From assembly GCA_963707015.1 (NCBI GenBank), contig CAVPOO010000015.1, positions 1 to 64,000 on the forward strand: DNA of 64,000 nucleotides. The letters run 5' to 3'. This stretch comes from CAVPOO01 sp963707015 (GTDB lineage: Bacteria > Pseudomonadota > Gammaproteobacteria > Thiohalobacterales > Thiohalobacteraceae). Of the stretch, positions 1 to 8,754 are shown in pieces. The notes under the pieces were generated by a model. It ran no database searches. It was not told the DNA's origin and was given only the letters and a program-made list of their open reading frames with translations. Each line of letters starts with the position of its first letter. The stretch's first letter is position 1. A program made the translations under genes and the position numbers.

Positions 1-1015
1 TAAGCGTTAACACTAAATCATGAAGAAAATTATATGCTTCCCCTCTAGAGAGAGCGCCATCATCTGGCACAAAGCAATAGTAACGACACACACGCACATT
101 GCGTCTGTAGCGTAGTGTTCTTGTTAAGAGGGTTGACTTTCCGGACCCCGGCGTACCGACAAGCGCCAGATAACCCTTGTTGTTATGTTCTAGAGCCTGT
201 TCCAGCTTCTGAACGGTAGTGCCAATAGGTACATAATAGGTCGGCGTTGGAAATTCATGGCGTGCTTTAAAAGCGTATCTTTCACTCCATCCTGCAAGGT
301 CAAGAATGTCTTGTCGTGTTAGGGTTATAGTTCCTTGCACTTGCCCCGCTTTTTTAAGCAAAGCAGATTGCAAATGCTCGATATCTTTGTAGTACCTATT
401 AGTCTGTTTATATTCCTCTCTGTCTTGTGGACGCCGGCGGCTTAGATCGAACTTACAATGAACACGGAATTTTTCAAATAAATCAGTAGAGAGCCCAGAT
501 ACCGTTTGAATGTCTTGGATAAATGGCTGCCATTTTTGAATGGTTTCCTGCGAAGGTATTTCTACATCCCAATATGCTTTTATATATTCGGCGAGATGTC
601 TTGGTGGAGTTTGCGTTTTTGGGATATCGCTTATAGCACTAGTTGATGGATAAGAAGTCGTATAGAGATGTACGAAAACTTCTTTCTCTGAATGTAAGGC
701 ATTTAACGCGACCCACCCGTCAGCAAGCTGCCTTACAAGTCCATTCTCTGGAGCTGCGTTGCTTCCCTTCAAATCACTTGGAGTTAGAGAAGTCTGCGGA
801 ACATGCCATTTAACTTGATAAGCATCTACGCGCTTTTTTCTTACAATTTGAATGTCATCTACTTTTTCAGCCTTAAAGTCCTTAAGAATGGCACATTCAA
901 AATCGCTACTATGCAGCGCCTTTAGAATCAGTTCAGATGCAGCCGCATATTGAGCATCGTACCCCTGCAGTGCATTATCTTCGCCACGAGCTGGGGGAGT
1001 ACCATGCTTAGTCAT
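1..1015 (-). CDS. Nuclease-STAND ATPase, probable anti-phage defence protein (N-terminal part, cut by window edge)
   Basis: The reading frame is open from an ATG at 1015 down to base 1, giving 338 residues with no stop, so the C-terminal part lies outside the window. Residues 18-70 follow the Cap4/DUF4297 pattern: a GYDAQY start, a DD pair at 53-54, and DAYQVK at 64-69, which fits the D...(E/Q)xK core of a PD-(D/E)XK nuclease. Residues 287-295 read GTPGSGKST, a clean Walker A motif. The Walker B region and any sensor repeats would lie beyond the edge. An in-frame TAA directly before the ATG fixes the earliest start. The region is visibly AT-richer than the backbone and lies beside hipBA, which suggests an acquired defence island. 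A nuclease plus P-loop NTPase is the arrangement of Avs-type and related STAND defence proteins; that assignment is inference. Confidence 0.7.
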   Translation of the reverse strand, partial: MTKHGTPPARGEDNALQGYDAQYAAASELILKALHSSDFECAILKDFKAEKVDDIQIVRKKRVDAYQVKWHVPQTSLTPSDLKGSNAAPENGLVRQLADGWVALNALHSEKEVFVHLYTTSYPSTSAISDIPKTQTPPRHLAEYIKAYWDVEIPSQETIQKWQPFIQDIQTVSGLSTDLFEKFRVHCKFDLSRRRPQDREEYKQTNRYYKDIEHLQSALLKKAGQVQGTITLTRQDILDLAGWSERYAFKARHEFPTPTYYVPIGTTVQKLEQALEHNNKGYLALVGTPGSGKSTLLTRTLRYRRNVRVCRYYCFVPDDGALSRGEAYNFLHDLVLTL

Positions 1016-1239
1016 TTAGCCGCCTACTCATATAACATTTCTGGAATACGATATATGCCTCCCGGACAACACCCACACCCCCAAGGTCAGCAGCAGCATC
1101 ATGAACATGGATACTTCAGCTCCAGAAGCGCTGGTAGCTTTGGGCTACTCTGCTCCTTTACACCCGTTTTGACGTTTGGGACTAATGGGACGAAGGAATT
1201 CTATTATACTTCCCTCATTACCTTTCTTGTCTCGCTCTT

Positions 1240-2541
1240 TCATTTACGCGCATCAATCGTTCTCGCTCGCTTACTTACACCGGCCAGAATTGGGCCGGCC
1301 GTTGATTCCGGCATCCCAACATTGGCGGCTAAAGCGGCGGCCTCGGTGATCGCATCTTCTATCCGCGAAGCCAGTTCCGAAAAGATACCCTCCATGTCCT
1401 GCTCATGCAGCCCGGCTTTCTGGCCGGTCTGGTAGAAATGCCGGAGTTGGATCTGACTGAGGCGATAATACCCCTTGTCCCCGACCGCCATCGCCAGCTT
1501 GACCTTCTGTATCGGGAATTCCGGATACGGTGCCGCGGACATTACATCGTAGAGCGGCGTCAGCCGGTAGCCACCCGGGGTGAGGAATATGGAGAAATTC
1601 TTGGCATGGCCATCGATGGCGGCCAGCAGCCAGAATACGATCTGCGCCTTCATGAACTCAAGGCGGTCTTCATGCGGGGCGACCGCGCCGTTCAGGAACT
1701 CCATCACCGTCACGATGCCCGGCCCGCCATCGCTTTGATATTTCCGCAGGGGCGGCACCCCCAGTGCCTGACAGATATCCTCCTGCGGCAGCCGGTACAG
1801 CACACCCTCCTGCCAGATCCGGTCGAAACGCTCCACGACGATCACGGGCTTGTCGTCAAATAAACGCACCTCGGCATTGGCCGTCTCCAGGCCCAGGGCG
1901 CGGCACAGCACCAGACACAGCCATTCATTCCACGGGGTGTCGGAAAAATCCGCCCCGTTCGGGCCTTCCTTCATGGCGGGCTTGAAGATATGGGAGGTCG
2001 GTGTCGGTCCAAGCGGCAGCTGCCATTGATTGTCTATTTGGAGAAAGGCGGTCTTTTCCTGCACGCCGGCAATCGAGATGCGAAAGTCATCCTCATCGGC
2101 ATACAGGCCGAGGGGGTTCGTTCCAAGGGCAGCCAACCGGGCGGCAATCTCATCGTCTGTGACCGGGCGGTATTCCATTTTGGTTGGATCGCCGGGGTCG
2201 GCGCCTTCCGGCACAAAGCGCAGCGCACCCACACAATCGCGCCCGATGACGGCAAGCAGATCAAAGATACCAGCGCTTTCGGCATGCTCGCGCGCCGCGA
2301 TTTTTTCCCTGACGGTGCGGTCATCGGGCAGCAGCCCGTCGAAGTAGCTGGTTGCACCCTCCCCGGACCAGATGCGATCGGTCAGTGGCATGGACAGGGA
2401 GATGGGGAATGCCCGGTCTGACGACAACCAGTCCGGGACATAGCGAAACGAAGTTGCACCGCTTGGCGCGCGGGAATACTCACCGACCTTGCTTGAGCCG
2501 AGATACACATCCAGCACGCGTCCCTGGCGTTTGCGTCCCAT
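1240..2541 (-). CDS. hipA: HipA-family serine/threonine kinase toxin
   Basis: 433 residues, the usual HipA length. The characteristic landmarks are all present: SIAGVQEKTAF at about 156-167 (the serine equivalent to the E. coli HipA autophosphorylation site is S156), the lysine in HIFKP (K187), the ERFDR motif (237-241), the catalytic loop DGHAKNFS with D310, and the metal-binding aspartate in LTPLYDV (D332). In E. coli HipA phosphorylates glutamyl-tRNA synthetase and induces persistence; the same target here is inference. The start is 2 bases after the hipB stop, so the pair is translated from one message. The product looks catalytically intact. Confidence 0.93.
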   Translation of the reverse strand: MGRKRQGRVLDVYLGSSKVGEYSRAPSGATSFRYVPDWLSSDRAFPISLSMPLTDRIWSGEGATSYFDGLLPDDRTVREKIAAREHAESAGIFDLLAVIGRDCVGALRFVPEGADPGDPTKMEYRPVTDDEIAARLAALGTNPLGLYADEDDFRISIAGVQEKTAFLQIDNQWQLPLGPTPTSHIFKPAMKEGPNGADFSDTPWNEWLCLVLCRALGLETANAEVRLFDDKPVIVVERFDRIWQEGVLYRLPQEDICQALGVPPLRKYQSDGGPGIVTVMEFLNGAVAPHEDRLEFMKAQIVFWLLAAIDGHAKNFSIFLTPGGYRLTPLYDVMSAAPYPEFPIQKVKLAMAVGDKGYYRLSQIQLRHFYQTGQKAGLHEQDMEGIFSELASRIEDAITEAAALAANVGMPESTAGPILAGVSKRARTIDARK

Positions 2542-2543
2542 GC

Positions 2544-2789
2544 TCAGTACTCCGTGGGGTCAAACCCGGTTGTCCGGCGCGGGATGACGGACAGATCCAG
2601 ATCCAGCGCCGCCAGCACCCGGATCACGGTGTCGAGCTTCGCCGTGGTCGCGCCGTTCTCGATGTCGGAGACCAGGGCCTGCCGGACAGATGCTTTTCGG
2701 GCAACATCGACCTGCCGCAAATTGCTGGCCTTGCGTGCCAAGCGGATGGCCGCGCCGAGATCCTTGTTGCTGCGGATGACCTTTTGCAT
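2544..2789 (-). CDS. hipB: HipB-like antitoxin, Xre-family repressor
   Basis: 81 residues with a helix-turn-helix of the Xre/Cro type at about 12-60 (LGAAIRLARKASNLRQVDVA, then QALVSDIENG). The last residues form a short tail (RRTTGFDPTEY), as in HipB proteins. It lies immediately upstream of hipA. A GGA-containing ribosome-binding site precedes the ATG by about 8 bases. As in E. coli, HipB is expected to neutralise HipA and repress the operon; the three operator-like sites upstream support autoregulation. Confidence 0.9.
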   Translation of the reverse strand: MQKVIRSNKDLGAAIRLARKASNLRQVDVARKASVRQALVSDIENGATTAKLDTVIRVLAALDLDLSVIPRRTTGFDPTEY

Positions 2790-2801
2790 CGATTCGTCCT
2801 G

Positions 2802-2875
2802 TTTATACGATTAGCCGTATAAATCATATATATACGCTATGAAGGATAATGTCAATATATACGTTAAAAGGGATA
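2802..2875 (-). promoter_or_regulatory. Three tandem HipB-type operators at exact 27-bp spacing
   Basis: TATACG occurs at 2804-2809, 2831-2836 and 2858-2863, each exactly 27 bases apart. Each is followed after six bases by a second half-site: CGTATA (2816-2821, a perfect palindrome that extends to 8 bp at 2802-2809/2816-2823), AGGATA (2843-2848) and GGGATA (2870-2875). The array covers the -35 and -10 of the hipBA promoter. E. coli HipB also binds several palindromic operators over its own promoter; the assignment here is by position and symmetry. Confidence 0.75.
2827..2855 (-). promoter_or_regulatory. Sigma-70-type promoter of hipBA
   Basis: On the minus strand a perfect -35 box TTGACA (2850-2855) is followed after 17 bases by TATATA (2827-2832). 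The expected start of transcription is about 30 bases upstream of the hipB ATG. The boxes lie within the tandem operators, so bound HipB should exclude RNA polymerase. Confidence 0.75.
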
Positions 2876-2926
2876 TTTTGATTAATTCTCGCTTCCGGAA
2901 GTGACACTGGCCGCACCGATACCAAC

Positions 2927-3670
2927 TCATACCTCCATGACCAGATCCGGCCTGAAATCCGGGTTCAGGGCATCTGGCGCATAGCCGCGCGGATTGCAAA
3001 CCACCCGGCTGCCGTAGATCTCGTAGTCATAGGACTCATGCATGTGGCCGTGGACCCAGAGGGCTGACCGGTCACCGTCCATCAGATTTTCCAGGTTGCT
3101 GGCGAAGGCCGGGGTCAGCAGGTCACTGGCATAGCGTGGATGCACCGACTGTGACGAGGGGGCATGGTGGGTGACCACCACCGTCTTGCCGTCGAAGGGT
3201 TCCGCCAGCATGGCCGCCAGCCACTCCCGGCTGGCCGTGTGCAGCCGGATGGCGTCCTCGGGCGTGAACCGCTGGCCGTTGTTCTGGATGATGGAGAAAT
3301 CCGTCATCTGCTGCCGTGCCTGCTGCATGGCAAAGAACCTGTCCGCCTCGCCAAACAGGGCGAAGTCAGTCCAAAGGATGCTGCCCAGGAACCTTACGCC
3401 GTCGATCACCACCTGATCATCGTTCAGCACGTGGATGTGGTCCGGCGCCTGCGCCTTCAGTTCGTCGATCAGGGCGATATCGTGGTGGTAGAACTCGTGA
3501 TTGCCCGGCACATAGATTACGTGCCGGTCAGGGAACCGATCGCTCGCCCAGCGCAGGCCTTCCATACCCACACCGATATCGCCCGCCAGGACCACGACGT
3601 CGGCATCGGTTGCCGGCGGCGCGAAGTCCTCGAACTCGATGTGCAGGTCATTCAGGATGTGGAGTTTCAT
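2927..3670 (-). CDS. Calcineurin-like metallophosphoesterase
   Basis: 247 residues with the five metal-binding blocks of the family in order: NDLH near residue 8-11, GDI at about 30, GNHE at about 55, THHAPS at about 170 and GHMH at about 210. These bind two metal ions and hydrolyse phosphoesters. The substrate cannot be read from sequence; homologous stand-alone proteins act on nucleotides or nucleic-acid ends. It lies between hipBA and a stretch without genes, in the same orientation, but about 140 bases separate it from hipB and the hipBA promoter faces away, so it is probably transcribed separately. No signal peptide, so cytoplasmic. Confidence 0.85.
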   Translation of the reverse strand: MKLHILNDLHIEFEDFAPPATDADVVVLAGDIGVGMEGLRWASDRFPDRHVIYVPGNHEFYHHDIALIDELKAQAPDHIHVLNDDQVVIDGVRFLGSILWTDFALFGEADRFFAMQQARQQMTDFSIIQNNGQRFTPEDAIRLHTASREWLAAMLAEPFDGKTVVVTHHAPSSQSVHPRYASDLLTPAFASNLENLMDGDRSALWVHGHMHESYDYEIYGSRVVCNPRGYAPDALNPDFRPDLVMEV

Positions 3671-4628
3671 ATACTCATCTTACTCATCGCTAATCAGATC
3701 CTGGCCCTGATGGTAGTGGGCAGTGACTCACATGAACACCCCATGCAAGTCACGCATGCCATTTACTTGAAGGTTGTGGTTCAGGCATTACTGGTGCTGA
3801 CAACGCTGGTAAGTGTTTATGGCAACCGTATGGCAGTAACCATGACGGTCCGCTTGCGCGGTAATTGCCGTGGGACACCAATCCCTACAGCCTGAATATG
3901 CCTGATCTCAGGCAACGCGGGTTATCCCTGTGGGGAATCGGCCCGCCTTATCCAACCGGCCCTTAACGGGGCTGCATTAAAGTATGTCAATAAGACCTCC
4001 TTTGAGTTATGCGGAAAATTTCCGCGGGTTTGAGAAACGTGAATTAGCGACGGCCGGGAACAACTGCCCTTTCGTCTTCAGTTCACGAGATTTGAAGCCA
4101 CACCCTGGTCGGGCTTGGCGTGTACACGCAATACGTGTGATATGGAAGATGGACCGCGGCTTGCGCCGATGCACCTGTTACACGGTCCGGGAGGTGCCTT
4201 GCTTGCCACTTTGCCGTAGTGGCCACGGATAAAACCGATGTTCTGGTGCAAGTATACAAATGCAGTTTTGATCTGTCACTGCAAAAACATTTAGCATGTT
4301 CTAACGATGAATACTCCATCGAATCGGATGCAATCCAGAACAGATAACCCGCCCGTCACCGGCGAGATCGGCCGGAACTCACCGCGACAACTGGATTTTC
4401 CGGCTGCGTCACTACCGCGCTGCGCTCAGTAGTGACGCAGCCGCTTCGACTATGGCAGCCGGTGCGCCAGGCGGTGCCTGTCACACAGGCTGCATTTGGT
4501 TGCATCGGGCAACCTTCGGTGCATGCGTTTTGCAGTAGCTTTCGTGCTGCAGAACGCCATAGCTGTAACTTTGTCTGGCATAGCTACGTTGGTCGGCGCC
4601 AGCGTGACTCTGGGCGACACAGGGTGAG
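3671..4628. other. Non-coding stretch in the accessory block
   Basis: About 960 bases without a convincing gene. Short open frames exist on both strands but none has a good ribosome-binding site together with a recognisable product. The plus-strand frame ending at 3895 has a hydrophobic stretch after 3711 but is otherwise antisense to the phosphoesterase. The only clear structure is the 15-bp palindrome at 4401-4443. It may be the remains of deleted mobile-element genes. Confidence 0.5.
4401..4443. repeat. Perfect 15-bp inverted repeat with 13-base loop
   Basis: The arm CGGCTGCGTCACTAC (4401-4415) is repeated perfectly inverted at 4429-4443, separated by 13 bases. No T-run follows on either strand, so it is not a simple terminator. 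It lies 190 bases from the end of the wHTH gene. A replication or transfer origin, a recombination site or a repressor site are all possible; none can be proven from sequence. Confidence 0.7.
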
Positions 4629-5393
4629 TCAGTCTTCATCGCCACCGACTGCGCAATACTCAATATCGACAATGCTGTTTTCGTCAGCGGGTAGTCTAGA
4701 TCGTATGGCCGCTACGTCTTCGGCAAAATGTATAAATAAATCGCCTTGTTCATACCGACTGACCAGGGCACGTAGATAACCGAGCGGTGAGAATTCGATA
4801 AGATCGGCGGCCATGTCGCCAGCCCATTCGTCGATCAGAATCTGTGCCTCGACAGGACTGAGTCTGGCCACTTTTTCAAGAGCTCCGCGCCGAAGTTCAT
4901 CCGGAACCCATGCGGCGAAATCCACAACGCTGTTTTCATTTTCACAACTACTACTACGCTCTTTGGTGGTAGTCGGTGTTGTAGTAGTAGTCCTTCTTAG
5001 GTCTACATCAGTAGTAGGTAATGCTACCGGGTTTGCCGTATAGGGTACAGCCTCGCTCGGCTGGTCCGTATCCGGAAGATCCGGATGTGGTGAAACTGCA
5101 ATCTCCCGGACGATGTAGGTACCGCCACGGATGCGCCCTTGCCTGTCACGTTTGCGCACGAAGCGCATGTAGCCGGCACTACGGAGCTCCCTGAGCAGCC
5201 GGTAGATGCCGTCGCGCCCCAAGTCACCACGCTTGCGCAGATCGTTGACCAGCACCTTCCAGTCATCCGGTCGGGAAAGAAGGTAGCCGAGCAGGCCCCT
5301 GGCAGCCCAGGACAGGCCGGTATCCTCGATCGCGCGCTGGTCGATGATGACAAAGCGGTGGCGACGCGGGGCGCGGATAATAGTGGTGCTCAT
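4629..5393 (-). CDS. Winged-helix protein of plasmid/prophage replication-initiator type
   Basis: 254 residues. The first 100 residues form a winged helix typical of DnaD/replication-protein-like factors in mobile elements: a start with FVIIDQRAIEDTGLSWAARG, an LSRPDDWKV segment, then a DGIYRLLRELRSAGY recognition helix and a basic wing. A threonine- and serine-rich linker (about 130-150) encoded by a GTAGTA-type repeat joins this to an acidic C-terminal domain. The ATG overlaps the stop of the upstream DNA-binding gene (ATGA), so the two form one operon. Function in replication or regulation of the integrated element is inference. Confidence 0.6.
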   Translation of the reverse strand: MSTTIIRAPRRHRFVIIDQRAIEDTGLSWAARGLLGYLLSRPDDWKVLVNDLRKRGDLGRDGIYRLLRELRSAGYMRFVRKRDRQGRIRGGTYIVREIAVSPHPDLPDTDQPSEAVPYTANPVALPTTDVDLRRTTTTTPTTTKERSSSCENENSVVDFAAWVPDELRRGALEKVARLSPVEAQILIDEWAGDMAADLIEFSPLGYLRALVSRYEQGDLFIHFAEDVAAIRSRLPADENSIVDIEYCAVGGDED

Positions 5394-5641
5394 GACCCAC
5401 CGGTACCAATGATGATCCGGGCCACCTCCGTGGCGGGGTAGTACACCCGCCGGCCGATCTTGCGGCCGCTGGCCTTCAGCGCACGCGTACTTTGGTCACT
5501 CGGGTAACTCAGGCTGTAACGTAGTCCGCCAGTAGTGCGGCCGAGCAGCTCGGCCAACTGCGTTTGCGATATCAACAGGCCATAACGTTCAGTGATTTGA
5601 TTCTCCAGCGTTACAACATCGTGGCTTTCTGCATCTTGCAT
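5390..5641 (-). CDS. Small DNA-binding protein of MerR/AlpA-like type
   Basis: The start at 5641 is chosen because AAGGAG lies about 10 bases before this ATG; the longer frame from 5686 has no such site. The product is 83 residues, with a helix-turn-helix beginning LLISQTQLAELLGRT and a later KIGRRVYYPATEVARII segment, the layout of AlpA/excisionase-like regulators in integrative elements. Its stop overlaps the start of the winged-helix gene by four bases. It probably controls expression or excision of the element; no partner integrase is visible in the window. Confidence 0.6.
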   Translation of the reverse strand: MQDAESHDVVTLENQITERYGLLISQTQLAELLGRTTGGLRYSLSYPSDQSTRALKASGRKIGRRVYYPATEVARIIIGTGGS

Positions 5642-5903
5642 AATCCGTGATCTCCTTGTGCATGATTCGGAGACACGAGATTGCACAATCTGTCACGCGA
5701 TTACCAGAACTAAACTGTTAGCAACGTGCTATAAAACACCTTGTTTTACAGTACAAAACGAATATTAAGCTTAAGGGATGAACCAGTCGTCCTGGTCCAG
5801 CGAATGTTTGTGCCCGCCGATCGAGCCATAGCCCTCGGAATCTATTGTCGTTATTGTATTCTTCGACGTCGGATTCTTACAGAACTCGTTTTCGGAGGCA
5901 ACG

Positions 5904-7238
5904 ATGCTCACCAAACCGGAGGAACCCCGGATCCCACTTCCCAAGGGCTGGCAGGGCTGCGTTAAGTCGGCGGTGCTCCACGCTATCGCACTGGCCCACT
6001 ACTCCATCGTTTACGCGCGTGCCTGGGCCGCCGACAGCATCAATGCCCGGGTGCGACTCTCAGCAGAGAACGACAGGCTTCAGGAAGAACGTGCCTTGCT
6101 GCGCGAAGAGCTCCGCATCAAGGATACCCGAATAGCGCAGATCGCGCCTCAGCGCCGGCCGCATTACGGCCCGTATGAGCGCATGGCAATCCTCGAACTT
6201 CGTGCCGTGCGTGGCTGGTCCCTCAAACAAACGGCCGACACCTTCCTCGTCACGCCGGCCACGATTGCAGCGTGGGTGAAACGCATCGATGATCAAGGCG
6301 CCAATGCCCTGTTGCAACTGCGCGAGCCGGTGAATAAGTTCCCGGACTTCGTCCGCTACATCGTGCAGCGACTGAAAACCCTGAGCCCCTCCATGGGCAA
6401 GGTCAAGATCGCCGAGACGCTCTGCCGGGCTGGGTTACATTTGGGGGTAACGACGGTCGGACGGATCTTGAAAGAAGCGCCACAATCTGACCCCGAAGAT
6501 GCAGCGCCCTCCACTCGCGTCGTAACGGCAAAGCGGCCTAATCATGTCTGGCATGTCGATCTTACCGCGGTTCCGACATCTATGGGCTTTTGGGCACCGT
6601 GGTTGCCGTTCGCATTACCCCAGTGCTGGCCGTTTTGCTGGTGGGTGGCGGTGGTCATCGACCACCACTCGCGACGCGTGATGGGCATTGAAATTTTTAG
6701 GAACAATCCCACAGCCGTATCGGTGTCGCACTTCCTCGAATACGCCATTCACACCGCCAGTGCCACTCCGAAATATATCATCTGCGACAAGGGCCAGCAG
6801 TTCTGGTGCAGCGTGTTCAAGGATTGGTGTGATCACCACGGGATCACACCCCGCTTCGGTGCTGTTGGCCAGCATGGGAGTATCGCACTCATTGAACGAT
6901 TCATCCTGAGCCTCAAGAACGAATGCACGCGCATCATTCTCGTGCCACTTCGCAGGGATCCGTTACACCAGGAGCAAACGTGTTTTGCGAACTGGTACAA
7001 TCAAAGTCGCCCGCACTCAGCGCTCCATGGCAAGACGCCTGATGAGGTCTACCATGATTTGTTGCCGGCGTGTGAGGGTCCTCGCTACGAACCGCGCGCG
7101 CGATGGCCGCGCAGTGCGCCATGCGCATCTCCGCACGTCCCGGTCGCGGGCCACTGTGGCGCTCCCATTCGCCTTGATGTGCGCTATCATTGCGGGCGCA
7201 AACACCTGCCAATCGTTGAGTTGAGACACGCGGCGTAG
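5904..7238 (+). CDS. DDE integrase-type transposase
   Basis: 444 residues starting at an ATG preceded by GGAGG. An N-terminal coiled coil (about 50-75) is followed by a helix-turn-helix (LKQTADTFLVTPATIAAWVKR) and an rve integrase core. The catalytic acidic residues can be placed in HVDLTAV, ICDKGQQF and the segment GSIALIERFILSLKNE. A C-terminal tail rich in basic and aromatic residues completes the protein, so it seems full length. I found no convincing terminal inverted repeats or target-site duplication around it, so whether it is a mobile insertion sequence or a domesticated copy is open. Confidence 0.8.
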   Translation: MLTKPEEPRIPLPKGWQGCVKSAVLHAIALAHYSIVYARAWAADSINARVRLSAENDRLQEERALLREELRIKDTRIAQIAPQRRPHYGPYERMAILELRAVRGWSLKQTADTFLVTPATIAAWVKRIDDQGANALLQLREPVNKFPDFVRYIVQRLKTLSPSMGKVKIAETLCRAGLHLGVTTVGRILKEAPQSDPEDAAPSTRVVTAKRPNHVWHVDLTAVPTSMGFWAPWLPFALPQCWPFCWWVAVVIDHHSRRVMGIEIFRNNPTAVSVSHFLEYAIHTASATPKYIICDKGQQFWCSVFKDWCDHHGITPRFGAVGQHGSIALIERFILSLKNECTRIILVPLRRDPLHQEQTCFANWYNQSRPHSALHGKTPDEVYHDLLPACEGPRYEPRARWPRSAPCASPHVPVAGHCGAPIRLDVRYHCGRKHLPIVELRHAA

Positions 7239-7529
7239 CTAAATCGTTTCTGCAGTGCTCGGCATCGGCGGTTCCTGTCAGCGTCGATCGCTTTCGTCAT
7301 GCTCCGATGTCCGTCAGGTGGGCATCTTGAAGTATTTTCGCTGTGAAGATGCCGACTAGCATCGGCATTGTCGAGTCAATTGCCGTTCAAGAATGAGGGC
7401 AAACTTTCGCTGGACCAGGACAGCCCGAACTGGTGGTTTTGCGCAGGCTCAGTAGCTCTTGAGCCTCACGCAAAACTCACGCAAAGGAATTTTGACAAGG
7501 ACGTTAGTAACGGTAAGTCACTGATTAAA
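7239..7529. other. Junction between transposase and tRNA-Phe
   Basis: No gene is supported. The stretch contains the short direct repeat CTCACGCAAA (twice, around 7465-7485). An apparent frame from 7368 that reads through the tRNA is an artefact. This is the 3' flank of tRNA-Phe, a favoured integration point, and marks the border between the patchy accessory block and the backbone. Confidence 0.45.
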
Positions 7530-7605
7530 TGGTGGCCAGGGACAGAATCGAACTGCCGACACGGGGATTTTCAGTCCCCTGCTCTACCAACTGAGCTACC
7601 TGGCC
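7530..7605 (-). tRNA. tRNA-Phe (GAA), CCA encoded
   Basis: 76 bases with a full cloverleaf: acceptor stem GGCCAGG/CCTGGCC, D arm AGCTCAGTTGGTAGAGC, anticodon stem GGGGA/TCCCC with loop CTGAAAA (anticodon GAA), T arm with GTTCGATTC, discriminator A and an encoded CCA (7530-7532). Its 3' end points into the accessory block at 1-7.5 kb. Confidence 0.97.
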
Positions 7606-7680
7606 AGGGTGGGGCGTGAACGGGGTATTTAACCGGGAGCGCGGCGGGGAGTCAAGGTAAACGCGCACCGCCGTACCGTC

Positions 7681-8754
7681 TCACTGCGTTGTGGAATCGG
7701 CCATGCGCCCGCCGTATTGACTGTCGTAGTACTGCCGGTACTCGCCGCTGCGGACGCGTTCGCACCATGCGCGGTTGTCCAGATACCACTGGATGGTCTT
7801 CTCGATACCGCTCTCGAACTGATGGGCCGGCCGCCAGCCGAGCTCGCCTTGAATCTGGGATGAGTCGATCGCATAGCGTCGGTCATGGCCCGGACGGTCT
7901 TTGACGAACTGGATCTGTTGGCGATAGGAGGCCTTGCCCGGCGCCAGCGCATCCAGGCGATCGCAGATGTGGGTGACGATGTCGATGTTCGCCCACTCGT
8001 TCGAGCCGCCGATGTTGTACACCTCACCGACACGCCCCTGCTTCAGCACGGCGCCGATAGCCACACAGTGATCTTCGACGAACAGCCAGTCGCGGATGTT
8101 CCTGCCGTCTCCGTACACGGGTATGGACTTGCCCTCCAGGGCATTGAGGATGGTCAGCGGAATCAGTTTCTCGGGGAACTGGTAGGCGCCATAGTTGTTG
8201 GAACAGTTGGTCGTCAGCACCGGCAGACCATAGGTGTGGTGGTAGGCGCGCACCAGGTGATCGGAGGCGGCCTTCGAAGCGGAATACGGGCTGTTCGGGG
8301 CGTAGGCGGTCGTCTCGCTGAAGGGCGGATCCTCGGGCCCGAGACTGCCATAGACCTCATCGGTCGAGACATGCAGAAAGCGCCTGTCGGGCGCATCCGT
8401 ACCCCAGACGGCACGCGCCGCCTCCAGCAGCGTAAAGGTGCCCTGCACGTTGGTGCGGATGAAGGCTTCGGGGCCGAGGATGGAGCGGTCGACATGGGAT
8501 TCGGCGGCGAAGTGCACCACCGCATCGATGGCTTCGTCGCGGAACAGCCGGGCGAGCGGCTCTGCATCGGTGATGTCGCCGTGCACGAAGCGGTAGTTGG
8601 GCTGCTGCTCGATATCGCTGAGGCTCTCCAGATTGCCGGCATAGGTCAGTGCGTCCAGGTTGATCAGCTGATCGCCGGGATGATTCGCCAGCCAGTAGCG
8701 GATGAAGTTCGAGCCGATGAAACCGGCGCCGCCGGTTACGAGCAGTCTGGACAT
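7681..8754 (-). CDS. rfbB: dTDP-glucose 4,6-dehydratase
   Basis: 357 residues of the extended short-chain dehydrogenase family. The N-terminal Rossmann motif is TGGAGFIGSNF. The catalytic Tyr-x3-Lys lies in YSASKAASDH, preceded by the STDEVYG block that carries the dehydratase Thr-Asp-Glu. It converts dTDP-glucose to dTDP-4-keto-6-deoxyglucose, the second step of dTDP-L-rhamnose synthesis. It is the last gene of an rfbACDB operon and its start overlaps the rfbD end by 19 bases. Confidence 0.96.
   Translation of the reverse strand: MSRLLVTGGAGFIGSNFIRYWLANHPGDQLINLDALTYAGNLESLSDIEQQPNYRFVHGDITDAEPLARLFRDEAIDAVVHFAAESHVDRSILGPEAFIRTNVQGTFTLLEAARAVWGTDAPDRRFLHVSTDEVYGSLGPEDPPFSETTAYAPNSPYSASKAASDHLVRAYHHTYGLPVLTTNCSNNYGAYQFPEKLIPLTILNALEGKSIPVYGDGRNIRDWLFVEDHCVAIGAVLKQGRVGEVYNIGGSNEWANIDIVTHICDRLDALAPGKASYRQQIQFVKDRPGHDRRYAIDSSQIQGELGWRPAHQFESGIEKTIQWYLDNRAWCERVRSGEYRQYYDSQYGGRMADSTTQ

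Noticed and set aside
1054..1140. Short hydrophobic peptide (26 residues) on the minus strand upstream of the nuclease-ATPase gene
   Set aside because: No ribosome-binding site and no upstream promoter could be supported.
950..1435. Plus-strand gene of 161 residues
   Set aside because: It lies antisense to the start of the nuclease-ATPase gene and the end of hipA, with low-complexity composition and no ribosome-binding site.
3164..3895. Plus-strand gene of 243 residues
   Set aside because: Most of it is antisense to the metallophosphoesterase and shows typical shadow composition.
7368..7619. Open frame running through the tRNA-Phe gene
   Set aside because: Its C-terminal part is the translation of the tRNA itself, a well-known annotation artefact.
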